This document shows positions 32,327 to 41,451 of a stretch of DNA of 64,000 nt, in pieces. Each line of letters starts with the position of its first letter. Position 1 is the stretch's first letter. A program made the translations under genes and the position numbers. Where the stretch lies: contig NZ_JACVQC010000001.1 in the NCBI RefSeq assembly GCF_018881505.1, forward strand, positions 310,001 to 374,000, read 5' to 3'. Origin of the DNA: Polynucleobacter sp. UK-Mo-2m-Kol15 (GTDB lineage: Bacteria > Pseudomonadota > Gammaproteobacteria > Burkholderiales > Burkholderiaceae). The notes beneath the pieces were generated by a model that did not search any database, was not told the origin of the DNA, and saw only the letters and a program-made list of their open reading frames with translations.

Positions 32327-32803
32327 ATGATTGATCTCGGAGTTTCAAAGCTTGCACTCATTGCAGTAGTTGCATTGGTGGTGGTTGGTCCAGAACGTCT
32401 TCCTAAGATAGCCCGTATGGCGGGTAATTTGTTCGGACGCGCTCAACGCTATATGGCGGATGTGAAATCTGAAGTCAGTCGCCAGATGGAAGTCGAGGAG
32501 TTTAAGAAGCTGCGGGAGGAGAGTGTATCTGCATTTAAGGATGTGGAAAGCAGTCTTCAGTCCACCGTTCAAGAAGCTGGCGTAAATCTGAGTGATCAGG
32601 CGGATATCTTTGAAAATAACTACACCAGAGCGCCGCTGGATGAAAAAGAAGTTTTGCAAAAATCGATACGCCAGGGTCGTAAAAGCTGGGGCGTTAAGCG
32701 TGCTGCCAGACCAATTTGGTTTAAGCACACTACAGGCATGCGAACACGCGTTCAATCCGGCGCTGCAAGAATGAAACGCTTTCATCACAGCGCCGGCAAA
32801 TAA
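32327..32803 (+). CDS. tatB: Sec-independent translocase TatB
   Basis: Membrane helix (about 4-20) followed by GPERLPKIARMAGNLFGRAQRYMADVKSEV and a long charged helix. The VGPERLP motif separates TatB from TatA. 158 residues. Receives twin-arginine substrates with TatC. Confidence 0.95.
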   Translation: MIDLGVSKLALIAVVALVVVGPERLPKIARMAGNLFGRAQRYMADVKSEVSRQMEVEEFKKLREESVSAFKDVESSLQSTVQEAGVNLSDQADIFENNYTRAPLDEKEVLQKSIRQGRKSWGVKRAARPIWFKHTTGMRTRVQSGAARMKRFHHSAGK

Positions 32804-32835
32804 ATACGCTTATAGCCAAGTAAAAAATCTTATAA

Positions 32836-33627
32836 ATGACGCAAAATAACTCAACAGAAGATTCAGGCCTACAAGAATCTTTTCTATCTCATTTGTTTGA
32901 GTTGCGCGATCGTATTATTAAGGCAGCATTAGCCATTATTGTGGTTTTTGTTTCTCTCGTATATTGGGCGCCTGACATTTTTCATTTCTTTGCGCAGCCG
33001 CTCCTGGACTCATTACCTTCTGGTGGCAAGATGATCGTAACTGACATCACGGGATCATTCTTTGTGCCCATGAAGGTCACCATGCTGGTTGCCTTCTTAA
33101 TTGCATTACCAGTGGTGATGTATCAACTTTGGGCATTTATTGCACCTGGCTTATATCAACATGAGCGTAAGTTGATCGTGCCACTCATTTTGAGTAGCTA
33201 TAGCTTGTTTATATTTGGTATGGCATTCGCCTACTTTTTGGTATTTCCTACTGTATTTGAATTTATGGCCAGCTATAACGCGCCCTTGGGTGCGGAGATG
33301 TCTACTGATATTGATAAGTACCTGAGTTTTGCTATGAATACTTTCCTAGCATTTGGACTTACTTTTGAAGTTCCGGTTGTTGTCGTTGTGTTGGTTCGAA
33401 TGGGTATGGTTCCCCTGGAAAAGCTCAGAGAGATTCGTCCCTATGTGATTGTTGGCGCATTTGTTATTTCAGCGATAGTGACACCGCCAGATGTACTTTC
33501 ACAACTGCTCCTGGCAATACCAATGAGCTTGCTCTATGAGTTGGGCCTCTTAATTGCGCGTTTCTATGTCCCTAAACCTTCGGATGATGAGGACACAACA
33601 ACTCCGGATACTCAAGCTAGCGCCTGA
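32836..33627 (+). CDS. tatC: Sec-independent translocase TatC
   Basis: Six membrane helices; conserved SFLSHLFELRDRI at the N-terminus (signal-binding), FxxPLxxxLP, and FGLTFEVPVVVVVLVRMG. 263 residues. The end overlaps the convergent Sel1-repeat gene by 16 bases. Confidence 0.96.
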   Translation: MTQNNSTEDSGLQESFLSHLFELRDRIIKAALAIIVVFVSLVYWAPDIFHFFAQPLLDSLPSGGKMIVTDITGSFFVPMKVTMLVAFLIALPVVMYQLWAFIAPGLYQHERKLIVPLILSSYSLFIFGMAFAYFLVFPTVFEFMASYNAPLGAEMSTDIDKYLSFAMNTFLAFGLTFEVPVVVVVLVRMGMVPLEKLREIRPYVIVGAFVISAIVTPPDVLSQLLLAIPMSLLYELGLLIARFYVPKPSDDEDTTTPDTQASA

Positions 33628-35066
33628 TCTTGTGAGAATGTGGCCTTAAGCCATTCTGTAACTCGGTCAAAACGATAGCGCCTTTGTCGTAGGTTGCCCT
33701 CCTGCTCCGTTTCAATACCGACAAATGCTTTGCCAGCGGCTAATAGAGTGCGACGCTGTTGAGTGCTATCTATCTGAATTAATCTAGGTAGGATTTTCGG
33801 AAGCTCATGACGAATATCCACAACTACACAGTGCTCATGTTGCAGCTGCCCGACATCACATAAAAGTAATTCTGCCTTGCTGAAATTAAATTGATTAGCA
33901 ATGATGATGCGATGACATAGCAAGATCCATTCTTCATCCAATTTATGTTCGGCATGATGGTTTAGCGCTTCTTCAGCAAAAGTAGCAAGCTCATGCCAAT
34001 CATTCTGTTTTGGGTTCGAAACGTTTTCAAGAATTTTCCCTAGTAGCTCTTTTGCTTCAGGTACGCCTTGTTGGTGGGCTTGCCATATCCAATACGAGGC
34101 TTGCAAGCCACGAACTTTCTCTTCAATTTTTTCGCGCTTGCGCCATAAGTTAGCGCCCCTTCTCAACTGGGCTTCCGCATGACCTAAGTCTGCCGCACGA
34201 TCAAAGCATCGATCACTTTCCGCAGCGTTATATCCAGAAAATTGTGGGCGACGATAAATTTCTCCCAATGCAAACCATGCAGCACGATCACCATCTTTGG
34301 CTGCTAACTCTAACCAGTAGGCCGCCTTCTTGAGGGAGGCATTCGATTTACCGATTGACTTGCTACTAGACTCATGGAGCTGAGCTAGTCTTAAGCCTAA
34401 GGTTAATCTCGCCACTGTTAGACCTAGTTCAGCTGCTTGTAAAAGCGCGTCTTCGTTTTGATCGATAAGCCAGCTATTCCAGAGAGAGGTGAGCGCTTCA
34501 TCTTTTGGTTGAAGCTTGATCGATAGCTCTTTTGCGAAATTAGTGAAAGCATTTTCTGATTCAGCTAACTTGGATAAAAATTGCTTGGCGATTTTTATCA
34601 GTGATGCAAGATCTTTATCCCCCTCTTGTTTAGAAAGCCAATTCGCAATCTCCGCTTGAAGATCTTTTTTATCGGGATGTAAAAGTAGTTCAGCAAGTTG
34701 CCACTGTGCCGCATGGCTTTCAGGAATATGAGATTCAGCCAGCGCCCAAAATGATTTCCAGCCAAATGAAAAGGCTGGTGAATCTAAGGTTTTTACCAAA
34801 GGCACTGCTGAGATTTGCTGGAGCACCCTCAAAAACTCAGGAGAAGTACTGTCAAATTCAGGGGGCTGAGTATCGTCTGGACTTAGTTGGTTAGCTAGTT
34901 GATTCTGAATGGATAAATAAGATTTCTCCAGCCAAATCAGGGCGTTAGCGGGTTGGATAGGGGTTTTAAAGGCTCCCGTCAAATAGGCTGACGCCAAACT
35001 TTGTTGTGCGGATACATCACCTATTCGGGCGGATTGCAGGATTTTTAAGAATTCTCGGCTTGCCAT
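33612..35066 (-). CDS. Sel1-repeat (TPR-like) protein of unknown role
   Basis: 484 residues, no signal peptide visible. Sel1-type repeats are seen at the N-terminus (ARIGDVSAQQSLASAYLTGAF with NALIWLEKSYL) and at about 230-340 (AAYWLELAAKDGDRAAWFALGEIYRR, CFDRAADLGHAEAQLRRGANLW, YWIWQAHQQGVPEAKELLGKIL). The middle (50-220) and the C-terminal 150 residues show no family I recognise. Such repeats mediate protein contacts. Stop lies inside the end of tatC. Confidence 0.75.
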   Translation of the reverse strand: MASREFLKILQSARIGDVSAQQSLASAYLTGAFKTPIQPANALIWLEKSYLSIQNQLANQLSPDDTQPPEFDSTSPEFLRVLQQISAVPLVKTLDSPAFSFGWKSFWALAESHIPESHAAQWQLAELLLHPDKKDLQAEIANWLSKQEGDKDLASLIKIAKQFLSKLAESENAFTNFAKELSIKLQPKDEALTSLWNSWLIDQNEDALLQAAELGLTVARLTLGLRLAQLHESSSKSIGKSNASLKKAAYWLELAAKDGDRAAWFALGEIYRRPQFSGYNAAESDRCFDRAADLGHAEAQLRRGANLWRKREKIEEKVRGLQASYWIWQAHQQGVPEAKELLGKILENVSNPKQNDWHELATFAEEALNHHAEHKLDEEWILLCHRIIIANQFNFSKAELLLCDVGQLQHEHCVVVDIRHELPKILPRLIQIDSTQQRRTLLAAGKAFVGIETEQEGNLRQRRYRFDRVTEWLKATFSQDQALA

Positions 35067-35155
35067 ATGACAATTTTGGCATTCATGGCCTCAAAAAGAC
35101 AGAAATCAAAGCCCTTGTTGCCCTGATACAACGAAGAAAGCCAAAAAACTGCCTT

Positions 35156-35182
35156 TTGACAAGCAAAAAGAGCTCCTAATTA
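35156..35182 (+). promoter_or_regulatory. Candidate porin promoter
   Basis: A perfect -35 TTGACA (35156-35161) with TAATTA (35177-35182) at 15 bases, or ATTACC at 17. The long 5-prime leader (about 90 bases) contains a hairpin CCCAG-N5-CTGGG (35191-35205), unlike the near-leaderless pattern of many neighbours. Confidence 0.5.
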
Positions 35183-35274
35183 CCCTTACCCCCAGTCTAG
35201 CTGGGCAAAACAAGCAAAATTCGTAAGTCCCAGTTTTATTTGGGCATTACTTTCAATTTATGGAGATTTAAAGA

Positions 35275-36417
35275 ATGAAAAAATCGCTATTCGCAGTTGC
35301 AGCGTTATCAGCTATTGCTGGTGCAGCTCAAGCTCAGTCATCAGTGACTGTTTATGGTATTTTGGACGTTGGCTATTCCAATACATCAACACGTAATGCA
35401 GCTACTAAACAAAACACAAGCCTGTTCGATCAATCACGTGAAACTTCAAGCCGTTTAGGTTTCAAAGGTACTGAAGATTTGGGTGGCGGCACTTCAGCAT
35501 TCTTCACTGCTGAGTTTGGTTTAACTCCACAATCTACAACCGCGTCTAGCATGGATAACCGCCAGACATTCGTTGGTTTAGCTAAAAAAGGTTTGGGTAA
35601 AACTTCCTTAGGTACTCAGTACACTGTTCTGCATGATCAAGTATCAGCAACTGATCCAGGCGGAAGCAATAACGTGGTTGGCTCTATCATTCGTCCAGCT
35701 GGTAGCTCCACTAACCAGGAATCTGGTCAATACAATGCTTCTACTGCTGAAGTAGTTGCTTCTACCAACAACTTGAAGTTCAACACCGAAAAGTTTGCTG
35801 GTTTTGGTCTGAATGCAATGTATGTACAAAATGGTAAGAATGCAACTCAGACTGCTACAAATACTGGTGGTACCACTAACTACTCAGGTTGGGGTGTAAC
35901 TGGCGATTATTCATGGAAAAAATTGTATGCAACAGTTGCATACCAGTCATTTAAGCAGGAGCAAACTAGCTCTGCAACTGCAGCCATTCCAACTAGCTGG
36001 TCAACCGACAACACTGTTAGCACTTCAAGCAATACAACAGATAATGGTTTCTACGGCGCGGCTACTTATGACTTTGGCATCCTCAAAGCATATGCTAACT
36101 ACATCAGCCGTAAGATAACTAGTAACGTCGATAGCAGCCAGTACCTCAAGCGTTCTGGTCAGCAGATTGGTGTTCGTAGCTACATCACTCCAACAATCGA
36201 AGGTTGGGCCTCTATTGGTACTGGCCGTTACTCTGCTTATGGTGCAAACAAACCAACAGCTAACTTCAATGCATGGCAGTTGGGTTCAAACTACTACCTC
36301 AGCAAGCGTACAAATCTGTACGGTATCTATGGTCAAAGTTTGACATCAAGCACAACTAATACAGTTGGCGGTGCTGCTGCTAGCCAGTTCGCAGTTGGCG
36401 TACGTCACACTTTCTAA
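35275..36417 (+). CDS. Gram-negative general porin (trimeric, 16-stranded)
   Basis: Outer-membrane channel. Signal peptide MKKSLFAVAALSAIAGAAQA, mature start QSSVTVYGILDVGYS, typical SRLGFKGTEDLGGGTSAFF and NRQTFVGLAKKGLGKTSLGTQY, C-terminal strand QFAVGVRHTF ending in Phe as needed for BAM recognition. 380 residues, of the betaproteobacterial OmpC-like family. Strong GGAGATTT ribosome-binding site and a terminator after the gene suggest high, monocistronic expression. Confidence 0.95.
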   Translation: MKKSLFAVAALSAIAGAAQAQSSVTVYGILDVGYSNTSTRNAATKQNTSLFDQSRETSSRLGFKGTEDLGGGTSAFFTAEFGLTPQSTTASSMDNRQTFVGLAKKGLGKTSLGTQYTVLHDQVSATDPGGSNNVVGSIIRPAGSSTNQESGQYNASTAEVVASTNNLKFNTEKFAGFGLNAMYVQNGKNATQTATNTGGTTNYSGWGVTGDYSWKKLYATVAYQSFKQEQTSSATAAIPTSWSTDNTVSTSSNTTDNGFYGAATYDFGILKAYANYISRKITSNVDSSQYLKRSGQQIGVRSYITPTIEGWASIGTGRYSAYGANKPTANFNAWQLGSNYYLSKRTNLYGIYGQSLTSSTTNTVGGAAASQFAVGVRHTF

Positions 36418-36424
36418 TTTAAAG

Positions 36425-36438
36425 CTAGCTTAAGCTAG
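36425..36438. repeat. Perfect 14-base palindrome CTAGCTTAAGCTAG
   Basis: Lies 8 bases behind the porin stop and before its terminator. May protect the mRNA 3-prime end or be a binding site; no function is evident. Confidence 0.35.
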
Positions 36439-36468
36439 TTTTAGACTAAGAAATTAGTTGTAAATTTG

Positions 36469-36500
36469 AACCCATCGTGGAAACGCGATGGGTTTTTTAT
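36469..36500 (+). terminator. Rho-independent terminator of the porin gene
   Basis: AACCCATCG (36469-36477) pairs with CGATGGGTT (36486-36494), then TTTTT. Confidence 0.9.
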
Positions 36501-36555
36501 TGCTTAGCCATATCGAAGCAATGCCCACATCAATTTTTAATTAAGCCATCAAGAT

Positions 36556-36705
36556 ATGAAATTTTTCTCAACAGCTTTTTTAGTTCTACTAACACTCATA
36601 TTGAGCGGCTGCCTTGCAAGCACCACTTCACCTGTCGGCGTAAACTGTGAATATGATCAGAACACTCCGCTATGGCAAATGCCTGTGGTATGCCAAGGCC
36701 GCTAA
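36556..36705 (+). CDS. Tiny lipoprotein, 49 residues
   Basis: ATG 36556 to TAA 36705. Protein begins MKFFSTAFLVLLTLILSGC, a complete signal peptide with lipobox LSGC (Cys19), and the mature part is 31 residues with two further cysteines (NCEYD, VVCQG) that could form a disulfide. No family recognised. It stands alone between the porin terminator and mscL. The signal peptide makes it a real gene more likely than chance. Confidence 0.65.
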   Translation: MKFFSTAFLVLLTLILSGCLASTTSPVGVNCEYDQNTPLWQMPVVCQGR

Positions 36706-36745
36706 TGAATTAGCTGGCCGTACGATGCGGGTCTACAAGTTTGAA

Positions 36746-36761
36746 AGGGTGCAAGCACCCT
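36746..36761. terminator. Short hairpin between the tiny lipoprotein and mscL
   Basis: AGGGTGC-AA-GCACCCT, a perfect 7-bp stem with a 2-base loop. It lies between two convergent genes; no immediate T-run, so termination would be weak. Confidence 0.4.
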
Positions 36762-36769
36762 GATTTAAT

Positions 36770-37192
36770 CTACTTTTTTAAGCTATCCCTAATCTCTCTT
36801 AGAAGAATAATATCTTCTGGGGTTGGTGAGGCTGGAGGGGCATCCATAGCCCGTACCTTGTTCACAATCTTGACCATCTGAAAAATCACAAATGCCAGCA
36901 AAATAAAGTTGATGGAGATGGTGATGAAGTTGCCATATGCAAAAATGGGGACTCCAGCCTTCTTGAGAGCATCAAATGTGCGAGGTACACCTTCTGGGAT
37001 CTTGCCAAGCACTAAAAATAGGTTGGTAAAGTCAATATGCCCCCCAAGTAGGGTTGAAATGATGGGCATGACAATGTCATTTACTAGGGAGTCGACGATT
37101 TTCCCAAAAGCCCCTCCGATGATTACGCCAACTGCTAAATCAATCACATTGCCTTTGACTGCAAAGTCCCGAAACTCTTTTAAAACCGCCAT
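36770..37192 (-). CDS. mscL: Large-conductance mechanosensitive channel
   Basis: Osmotic safety valve. N-terminal amphipathic [40 protein letters not shown] (TM1 with the pore gate), TM2 ([19 protein letters not shown]) and a charged C-terminal helix. 140 residues. AAAGG ribosome-binding site. Confidence 0.97.
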   Translation of the reverse strand: MAVLKEFRDFAVKGNVIDLAVGVIIGGAFGKIVDSLVNDIVMPIISTLLGGHIDFTNLFLVLGKIPEGVPRTFDALKKAGVPIFAYGNFITISINFILLAFVIFQMVKIVNKVRAMDAPPASPTPEDIILLREIRDSLKK

Positions 37193-37329
37193 AAATACCT
37201 TTCTTTCCTATTAGATTGAGATTAACTCAAGATTAACCCCATAACTTACTTGCATACCCCACTTTTTACTTTAAAATCTTAGCTTTAAGCAATTTCGACC
37301 TATAAATGCTCTTCCGAGGAATTTTGTAA

Positions 37330-37932
37330 ATGAGTGACAAGCCCTGTATGGACAAGGATCGCCGTAATTGGTTGATCGCTACGTCAGCGGTTGGCGGCGT
37401 TGGTGCTGCAGCAGCCCTTTATCCTTTTGTAGATAGTTTTGAGCCCTCAGAGAGAGCTAAGGCGGCTGGAGCTGCAGTTGAGATTGATATTTCCGATATG
37501 AAGCCCGACGAGATGCGGATGGTTGAGTGGCGTGGAAAGCCTGTTTGGGTGGTACGCCGTACCCCTGAGCAGGTTGCTGAGCTCTCTAAAATTGACTCAG
37601 AGCTTGCAGATCCAGATTCATTAAGAGATCCAGCTCAATTCACCCCACCTTATGCCCAAAATCAATGGCGCTCCATCAAGCCCGAATATATGGTGGTAGT
37701 GGGTATTTGTACGCATTTGGGTTGCTCCCCTACACCTAAGTTTGAGGCTGGTGCCCAGCCTTCTTTGCCTAACACCTGGCAGGGTGGTTTCCTATGCCCA
37801 TGTCATGGCTCAACCTTTGATATGGCAGGCCGTGTATTTAAAAACAAACCAGCCCCAGACAATATGGAAGTACCGCCACATATGTATTTGAGCGATACCA
37901 AGATTCTGGTTGGCGAAGATAAGAAGGCCTAA
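37330..37932 (+). CDS. petA: Ubiquinol-cytochrome c reductase Rieske Fe-S subunit
   Basis: Twin-arginine signal or anchor DRRNWLIATSAVGGVGAAAALYPF, then the 2Fe-2S domain with CTHLGCSP and CPCHGSTFD. Length 200. Needs the Tat system, whose genes are 4 kb upstream. First gene of petABC; GAGGA ribosome-binding site. Confidence 0.96.
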   Translation: MSDKPCMDKDRRNWLIATSAVGGVGAAAALYPFVDSFEPSERAKAAGAAVEIDISDMKPDEMRMVEWRGKPVWVVRRTPEQVAELSKIDSELADPDSLRDPAQFTPPYAQNQWRSIKPEYMVVVGICTHLGCSPTPKFEAGAQPSLPNTWQGGFLCPCHGSTFDMAGRVFKNKPAPDNMEVPPHMYLSDTKILVGEDKKA

Positions 37933-37942
37933 GGAGAGATAA

Positions 37943-39343
37943 ATGGCATTTCACGAAAAAGAAGTCCCAGCGGACGCATCCGGAGCCCAAAAGTTAATGG
38001 CTTGGGTGGATTCACGCCTGCCTGTAACAGAAGCTTTTAAACGTCACATGAGCGAGTATTACGCTCCAAAAAACCTAAACTTTTTCTACATCTTTGGCGC
38101 ATTAGCCATTGTTGTATTGGCCATACAGATTATTACCGGTATTTTTTTGGTAATGAACTACAAGCCAGATGCTGCTAAAGCGTTTGAATCCGTTGAGTAC
38201 ATCATGCGCGAAGTGCCATGGGGTTGGTTGATTCGCTATATGCACTCTACTGGCGCTTCTATGTTCTTCGTTGTGGTTTACATGCACATGTTCCGTGGCT
38301 TAATTTATGGTTCATATCGCAAACCTCGTGAGCTTATTTGGATCTTCGGTTGTGCAATCTTCTTGTGCTTGATGGGCGAAGCCTTCTTTGGTTACTTGCT
38401 TCCATGGGGTCAAATGTCCTATTGGGGTGCTCAAGTGATCGTGAACTTGTTCTCTGCTATCCCATTGATTGGGCCAGACCTTTCTTTATGGTTGCGCGGA
38501 GATTATGTCGTTGGTGACGCAACACTGAATCGCTTTTTTGCATTTCACGTGATTGCTATTCCACTGGTATTGATTGGATTAGTTGCGGCTCATATTCTTG
38601 CTTTGCACGAAGTAGGCTCAAATAATCCTGACGGAATAGAGATTAAAGATACGCTTGATGCGAATGGTCATCCAGTTGATGGCATTCCATTTCATCCGTT
38701 CTACAGCGTGCATGACATAATGTACTTAGGTGGTTTCCTGATTATTTTTGCGGCAATAGTGTTTTTTGCGCCAGAAATGGGCGGATATTTCTTGGAAGCG
38801 AATAACTTTATTCCTGCAAATCCATTTGTAACTCCAACGCATATTGCACCGGTTTGGTATTTCACACCGTTCTATTCAATGCTGCGTGCAACTACTTCGA
38901 ATTTCTTATTACCACTGTGGATTTTCTTGGCCGTGATTTTGGGAATGTTTGCACTCAAGTCCAACAATATTAAGGTCAAGGGTGCTTGTGCAGCAATTGC
39001 AATTGTGTTGGCTGCAGGCTTCTATGCGTTTGATGCGAAGTTTTGGGGTGTTGTCATCATGGGCGGTTCAGTTGTCATACTGTTCTTCTTGCCCTGGTTA
39101 GACCACTCCCCAGTGAAGTCGATTCGTTATCGTCCACAGTTCCATAAATATATCTACGGAGTATTTATTGTGAGCTTTGTCATCTTGGGCTACTTGGGTA
39201 TCGAGCCGCCATCACCCGTATTTGAAAAGATTTCTCAGATTTGTACGATTTACTATCTGGGCTTCTTCTTGGCAATGCCTTTTTGGAGCAAGCTTGGTAC
39301 ATTCAAGCCAGTTCCAACTCGCGTTACTTTTAAGTCCCATTAA
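37943..39343 (+). CDS. petB: Cytochrome b of the bc1 complex
   Basis: Eight-helix subunit with two b haems. Haem ligands in the second and fourth helices (RYMHSTGASMFFVVVYMHMFRG; FAFHVIAIPLVLIGLVAAHILALHE), PEWY-type quinol motif seen as PVWYFTPFYSMLR. 466 residues, normal for betaproteobacteria. Confidence 0.97.
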   Translation: MAFHEKEVPADASGAQKLMAWVDSRLPVTEAFKRHMSEYYAPKNLNFFYIFGALAIVVLAIQIITGIFLVMNYKPDAAKAFESVEYIMREVPWGWLIRYMHSTGASMFFVVVYMHMFRGLIYGSYRKPRELIWIFGCAIFLCLMGEAFFGYLLPWGQMSYWGAQVIVNLFSAIPLIGPDLSLWLRGDYVVGDATLNRFFAFHVIAIPLVLIGLVAAHILALHEVGSNNPDGIEIKDTLDANGHPVDGIPFHPFYSVHDIMYLGGFLIIFAAIVFFAPEMGGYFLEANNFIPANPFVTPTHIAPVWYFTPFYSMLRATTSNFLLPLWIFLAVILGMFALKSNNIKVKGACAAIAIVLAAGFYAFDAKFWGVVIMGGSVVILFFLPWLDHSPVKSIRYRPQFHKYIYGVFIVSFVILGYLGIEPPSPVFEKISQICTIYYLGFFLAMPFWSKLGTFKPVPTRVTFKSH

Positions 39344-39372
39344 TTCAGATATCCGAGAAATTAGGAACTAGT

Positions 39373-40146
39373 ATGAAACGAATTCTGCACACATTGATGG
39401 GCATCTGTCAGGTTACAGTTTTGGCTGTTGCCCTTGGTTTTGGTTTAACTGCAAATGCAAGCGAGGGTGGTTTCCCATTAGAGACTGCCCCAAATCGCGT
39501 TAGCAATAATGCTTCTTTGCAAAACGGAGCCAAGATATTTGTCAACTATTGCTTGAACTGCCATTCGGCCACAAGCATGCGTTACAACCGCTTGCGTGAC
39601 ATTGGTTTGACTGATCAGCAAATCAAAGATAACTTGATTTTGACTGATGCTAAGGTTGGCGACCTGATGACGATATCCATGACACCAAAAGAAGGCAAGG
39701 CATTCTTTGGTAAGACGCCTCCTGATTTATCTGTTGAGGCTCGTGCACGCGGTAATGATTGGCTCTACACGTATTTCCGCACTTTCTATAAAGACGACAC
39801 CACTCAAACTGGTTGGAATAACTTGGTCTACCCGAACGTCGGTATGCCGCATGTTCTTTGGGAGTTGCAGGGTGAACGTGCCGCAAAGTTTGAAGAGCGC
39901 AAAGATCCACATGATGCGAGTCGTATGGAAAAAGTGTTCGTGGGCTTTGAGCAACTAACACCCGGAACTATGAAGCCACAAGAGTATGACGATAATATTG
40001 CTGACTTGGTTGCTTTCATGTCCTGGATGGCAGAGCCTGTACAGCTCGAGCGTAAGCGCCTTGGCGTTGTTGTGCTGATCTTTTTGGCGATCTTTACTTT
40101 GTTAGCATGGCGTTTGAATAAAGCTTACTGGAAAGATATCCATTAA
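39373..40146 (+). CDS. petC: Cytochrome c1 of the bc1 complex
   Basis: Signal peptide, haem motif CLNCH, axial Met in the MPHVLW/TMKP region, and a C-terminal membrane anchor (about 230-248). 257 residues. Passes electrons from the Rieske protein to soluble cytochrome c. Confidence 0.96.
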   Translation: MKRILHTLMGICQVTVLAVALGFGLTANASEGGFPLETAPNRVSNNASLQNGAKIFVNYCLNCHSATSMRYNRLRDIGLTDQQIKDNLILTDAKVGDLMTISMTPKEGKAFFGKTPPDLSVEARARGNDWLYTYFRTFYKDDTTQTGWNNLVYPNVGMPHVLWELQGERAAKFEERKDPHDASRMEKVFVGFEQLTPGTMKPQEYDDNIADLVAFMSWMAEPVQLERKRLGVVVLIFLAIFTLLAWRLNKAYWKDIH

Positions 40147-40224
40147 GTTTAAGCTTTAACGGATTTAAGCCGCAGCAGGTTATGCGTTTGTTGTATTGAA
40201 GTAGATATTTAAGGAAATCAATTT

Positions 40225-40836
40225 ATGATGGTGTTGTACTCGGGCACAAACTGCCCATTCTCGCAACGCTGCCGTTTGGTGCTTTTTGAAAAAGGCATGG
40301 ACTTTGAGATCCGTGATGTGGACTTGTTTAACAAGCCAGAAGACATCTCGGTGATGAACCCTTATGGCCAAGTTCCAATCTTGGTTGAGCGTGACTTGAT
40401 CTTGTATGAGTCAAACATCATCAATGAATACATTGATGAGCGCTTCCCTCATCCCCAATTGATGCCGCCTGACCCTGTTGCACGCGCACGCGCACGTCTC
40501 TTCCTTTTCAATTTTGAGAAAGAATTATTTGTTCATGTCTCAGCCCTGGAGAACGAAAAAGGCAAACCAGCAGAGAAGTCTCATGAAAAAGCGCGTTTAG
40601 CTATTCGTGATCGCTTAACTCAGCTTGCCCCGATTTTTGTGAAGAACAAGTACATGTTGGGCGAAGAGTTCTCTATGCTTGATGTAGCTATCGCCCCTTT
40701 GCTGTGGCGTTTAGAGCATTACGGTATAGACCTCTCGCGTAATGCAGCCCCTCTCTTGAAGTACGCGGAGCGTATTTTCAGTAGGCCTGCTTACATTGAA
40801 GCCTTAACTCCTTCAGAGAAGGTAATGCGCCGCTAA
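40225..40836 (+). CDS. sspA: Stringent starvation protein A
   Basis: GST-fold protein that binds RNA polymerase under starvation and acid stress. N-terminal thioredoxin fold YSGTNCPFSQRCRLVLFEKGMDFEI, then NPYGQVPILVERDLILYESNIINEYIDERFPHP. 203 residues. AAGGA ribosome-binding site; the second codon is also ATG. In betaproteobacteria it regularly follows petABC. Confidence 0.95.
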   Translation: MMVLYSGTNCPFSQRCRLVLFEKGMDFEIRDVDLFNKPEDISVMNPYGQVPILVERDLILYESNIINEYIDERFPHPQLMPPDPVARARARLFLFNFEKELFVHVSALENEKGKPAEKSHEKARLAIRDRLTQLAPIFVKNKYMLGEEFSMLDVAIAPLLWRLEHYGIDLSRNAAPLLKYAERIFSRPAYIEALTPSEKVMRR

Positions 40837-40867
40837 GCGGCTCATTATTCAGGCTAGCAAAATAGGC

Positions 40868-41269
40868 ATGTCTGATATCCCAAGCAATAAACCCTACCTA
40901 ATCCGTGCCCTACATCAGTGGTGCACGGATTTTGGTTTTACACCCTTTATGGCGGTATTTGTAGACTCTAGTGTTGAAGTCCCCATGGAGTTTGTGAAAA
41001 AGGATGAAATTGTTTTAAATCTATCGATTGAGGCATGCCATCAGCTACAGCTAGAGAATGACTGGATCAGTTTTCAGGCAAGATTTGGTGGGGTCCCAAG
41101 AAAAATCATGGTTCCGGTAAGCCACGTTTTGGCAATCTATGCGCGAGAAAATGGTCAGGGGATGTCCTTTCCTTTTGATGCTAGCGAGTCGAAAAAGTCC
41201 AAAGACATAAGCCCTGAGAATGCTGAAAAGCCAAAAGCTAGTAGACCCATCTTTACAATTGTGAAATAG
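40868..41269 (+). CDS. sspB: ClpXP adaptor SspB
   Basis: Binds ssrA-tagged peptides and delivers them to ClpXP. Core KPYLIRALHQWCTDFGFTPFMAVFVD, DWISFQARFGGVPRKIMVPVSHVLAIYARENGQGMSFPF, disordered linker and a short C-terminal ClpX-docking segment. 133 residues. Confidence 0.95.
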   Translation: MSDIPSNKPYLIRALHQWCTDFGFTPFMAVFVDSSVEVPMEFVKKDEIVLNLSIEACHQLQLENDWISFQARFGGVPRKIMVPVSHVLAIYARENGQGMSFPFDASESKKSKDISPENAEKPKASRPIFTIVK

Positions 41270-41287
41270 GTTAAAATATTATCCGTT

Positions 41288-41363
41288 GCCCCTTTAGCTC
41301 ATCTGGTAGAGCAACTGATTTGTAATCAGTAGGTGGTCTGTTCGAGTCGGACAAGGGGCACCA
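41288..41363 (+). tRNA. tRNA-Thr (anticodon TGT)
   Basis: Acceptor arms GCCCCTT (41288-41294) and AAGGGGC (41353-41359), discriminator A and encoded CCA (41361-41363). Anticodon stem ACTGA/TCAGT with loop TTTGTAA, anticodon TGT (41321-41323). T-loop TTCGAGT is present. TTTACA and an AT-rich box lie just upstream within the end of sspB. Confidence 0.95.
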
Positions 41364-41451
41364 CCATCTCCTAATCAATTTAATCTCAAGATAAAAAGAG
41401 TTTAGAGATTCTATAGGTTGATTATTGCCATAAGCATTTGGGAAGAAAAGA

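Noticed and set aside
32345-32788. 147-residue frame opposite tatB
   Set aside because: Antisense of a well-supported gene; cysteine- and histidine-rich in the way antisense frames usually are.
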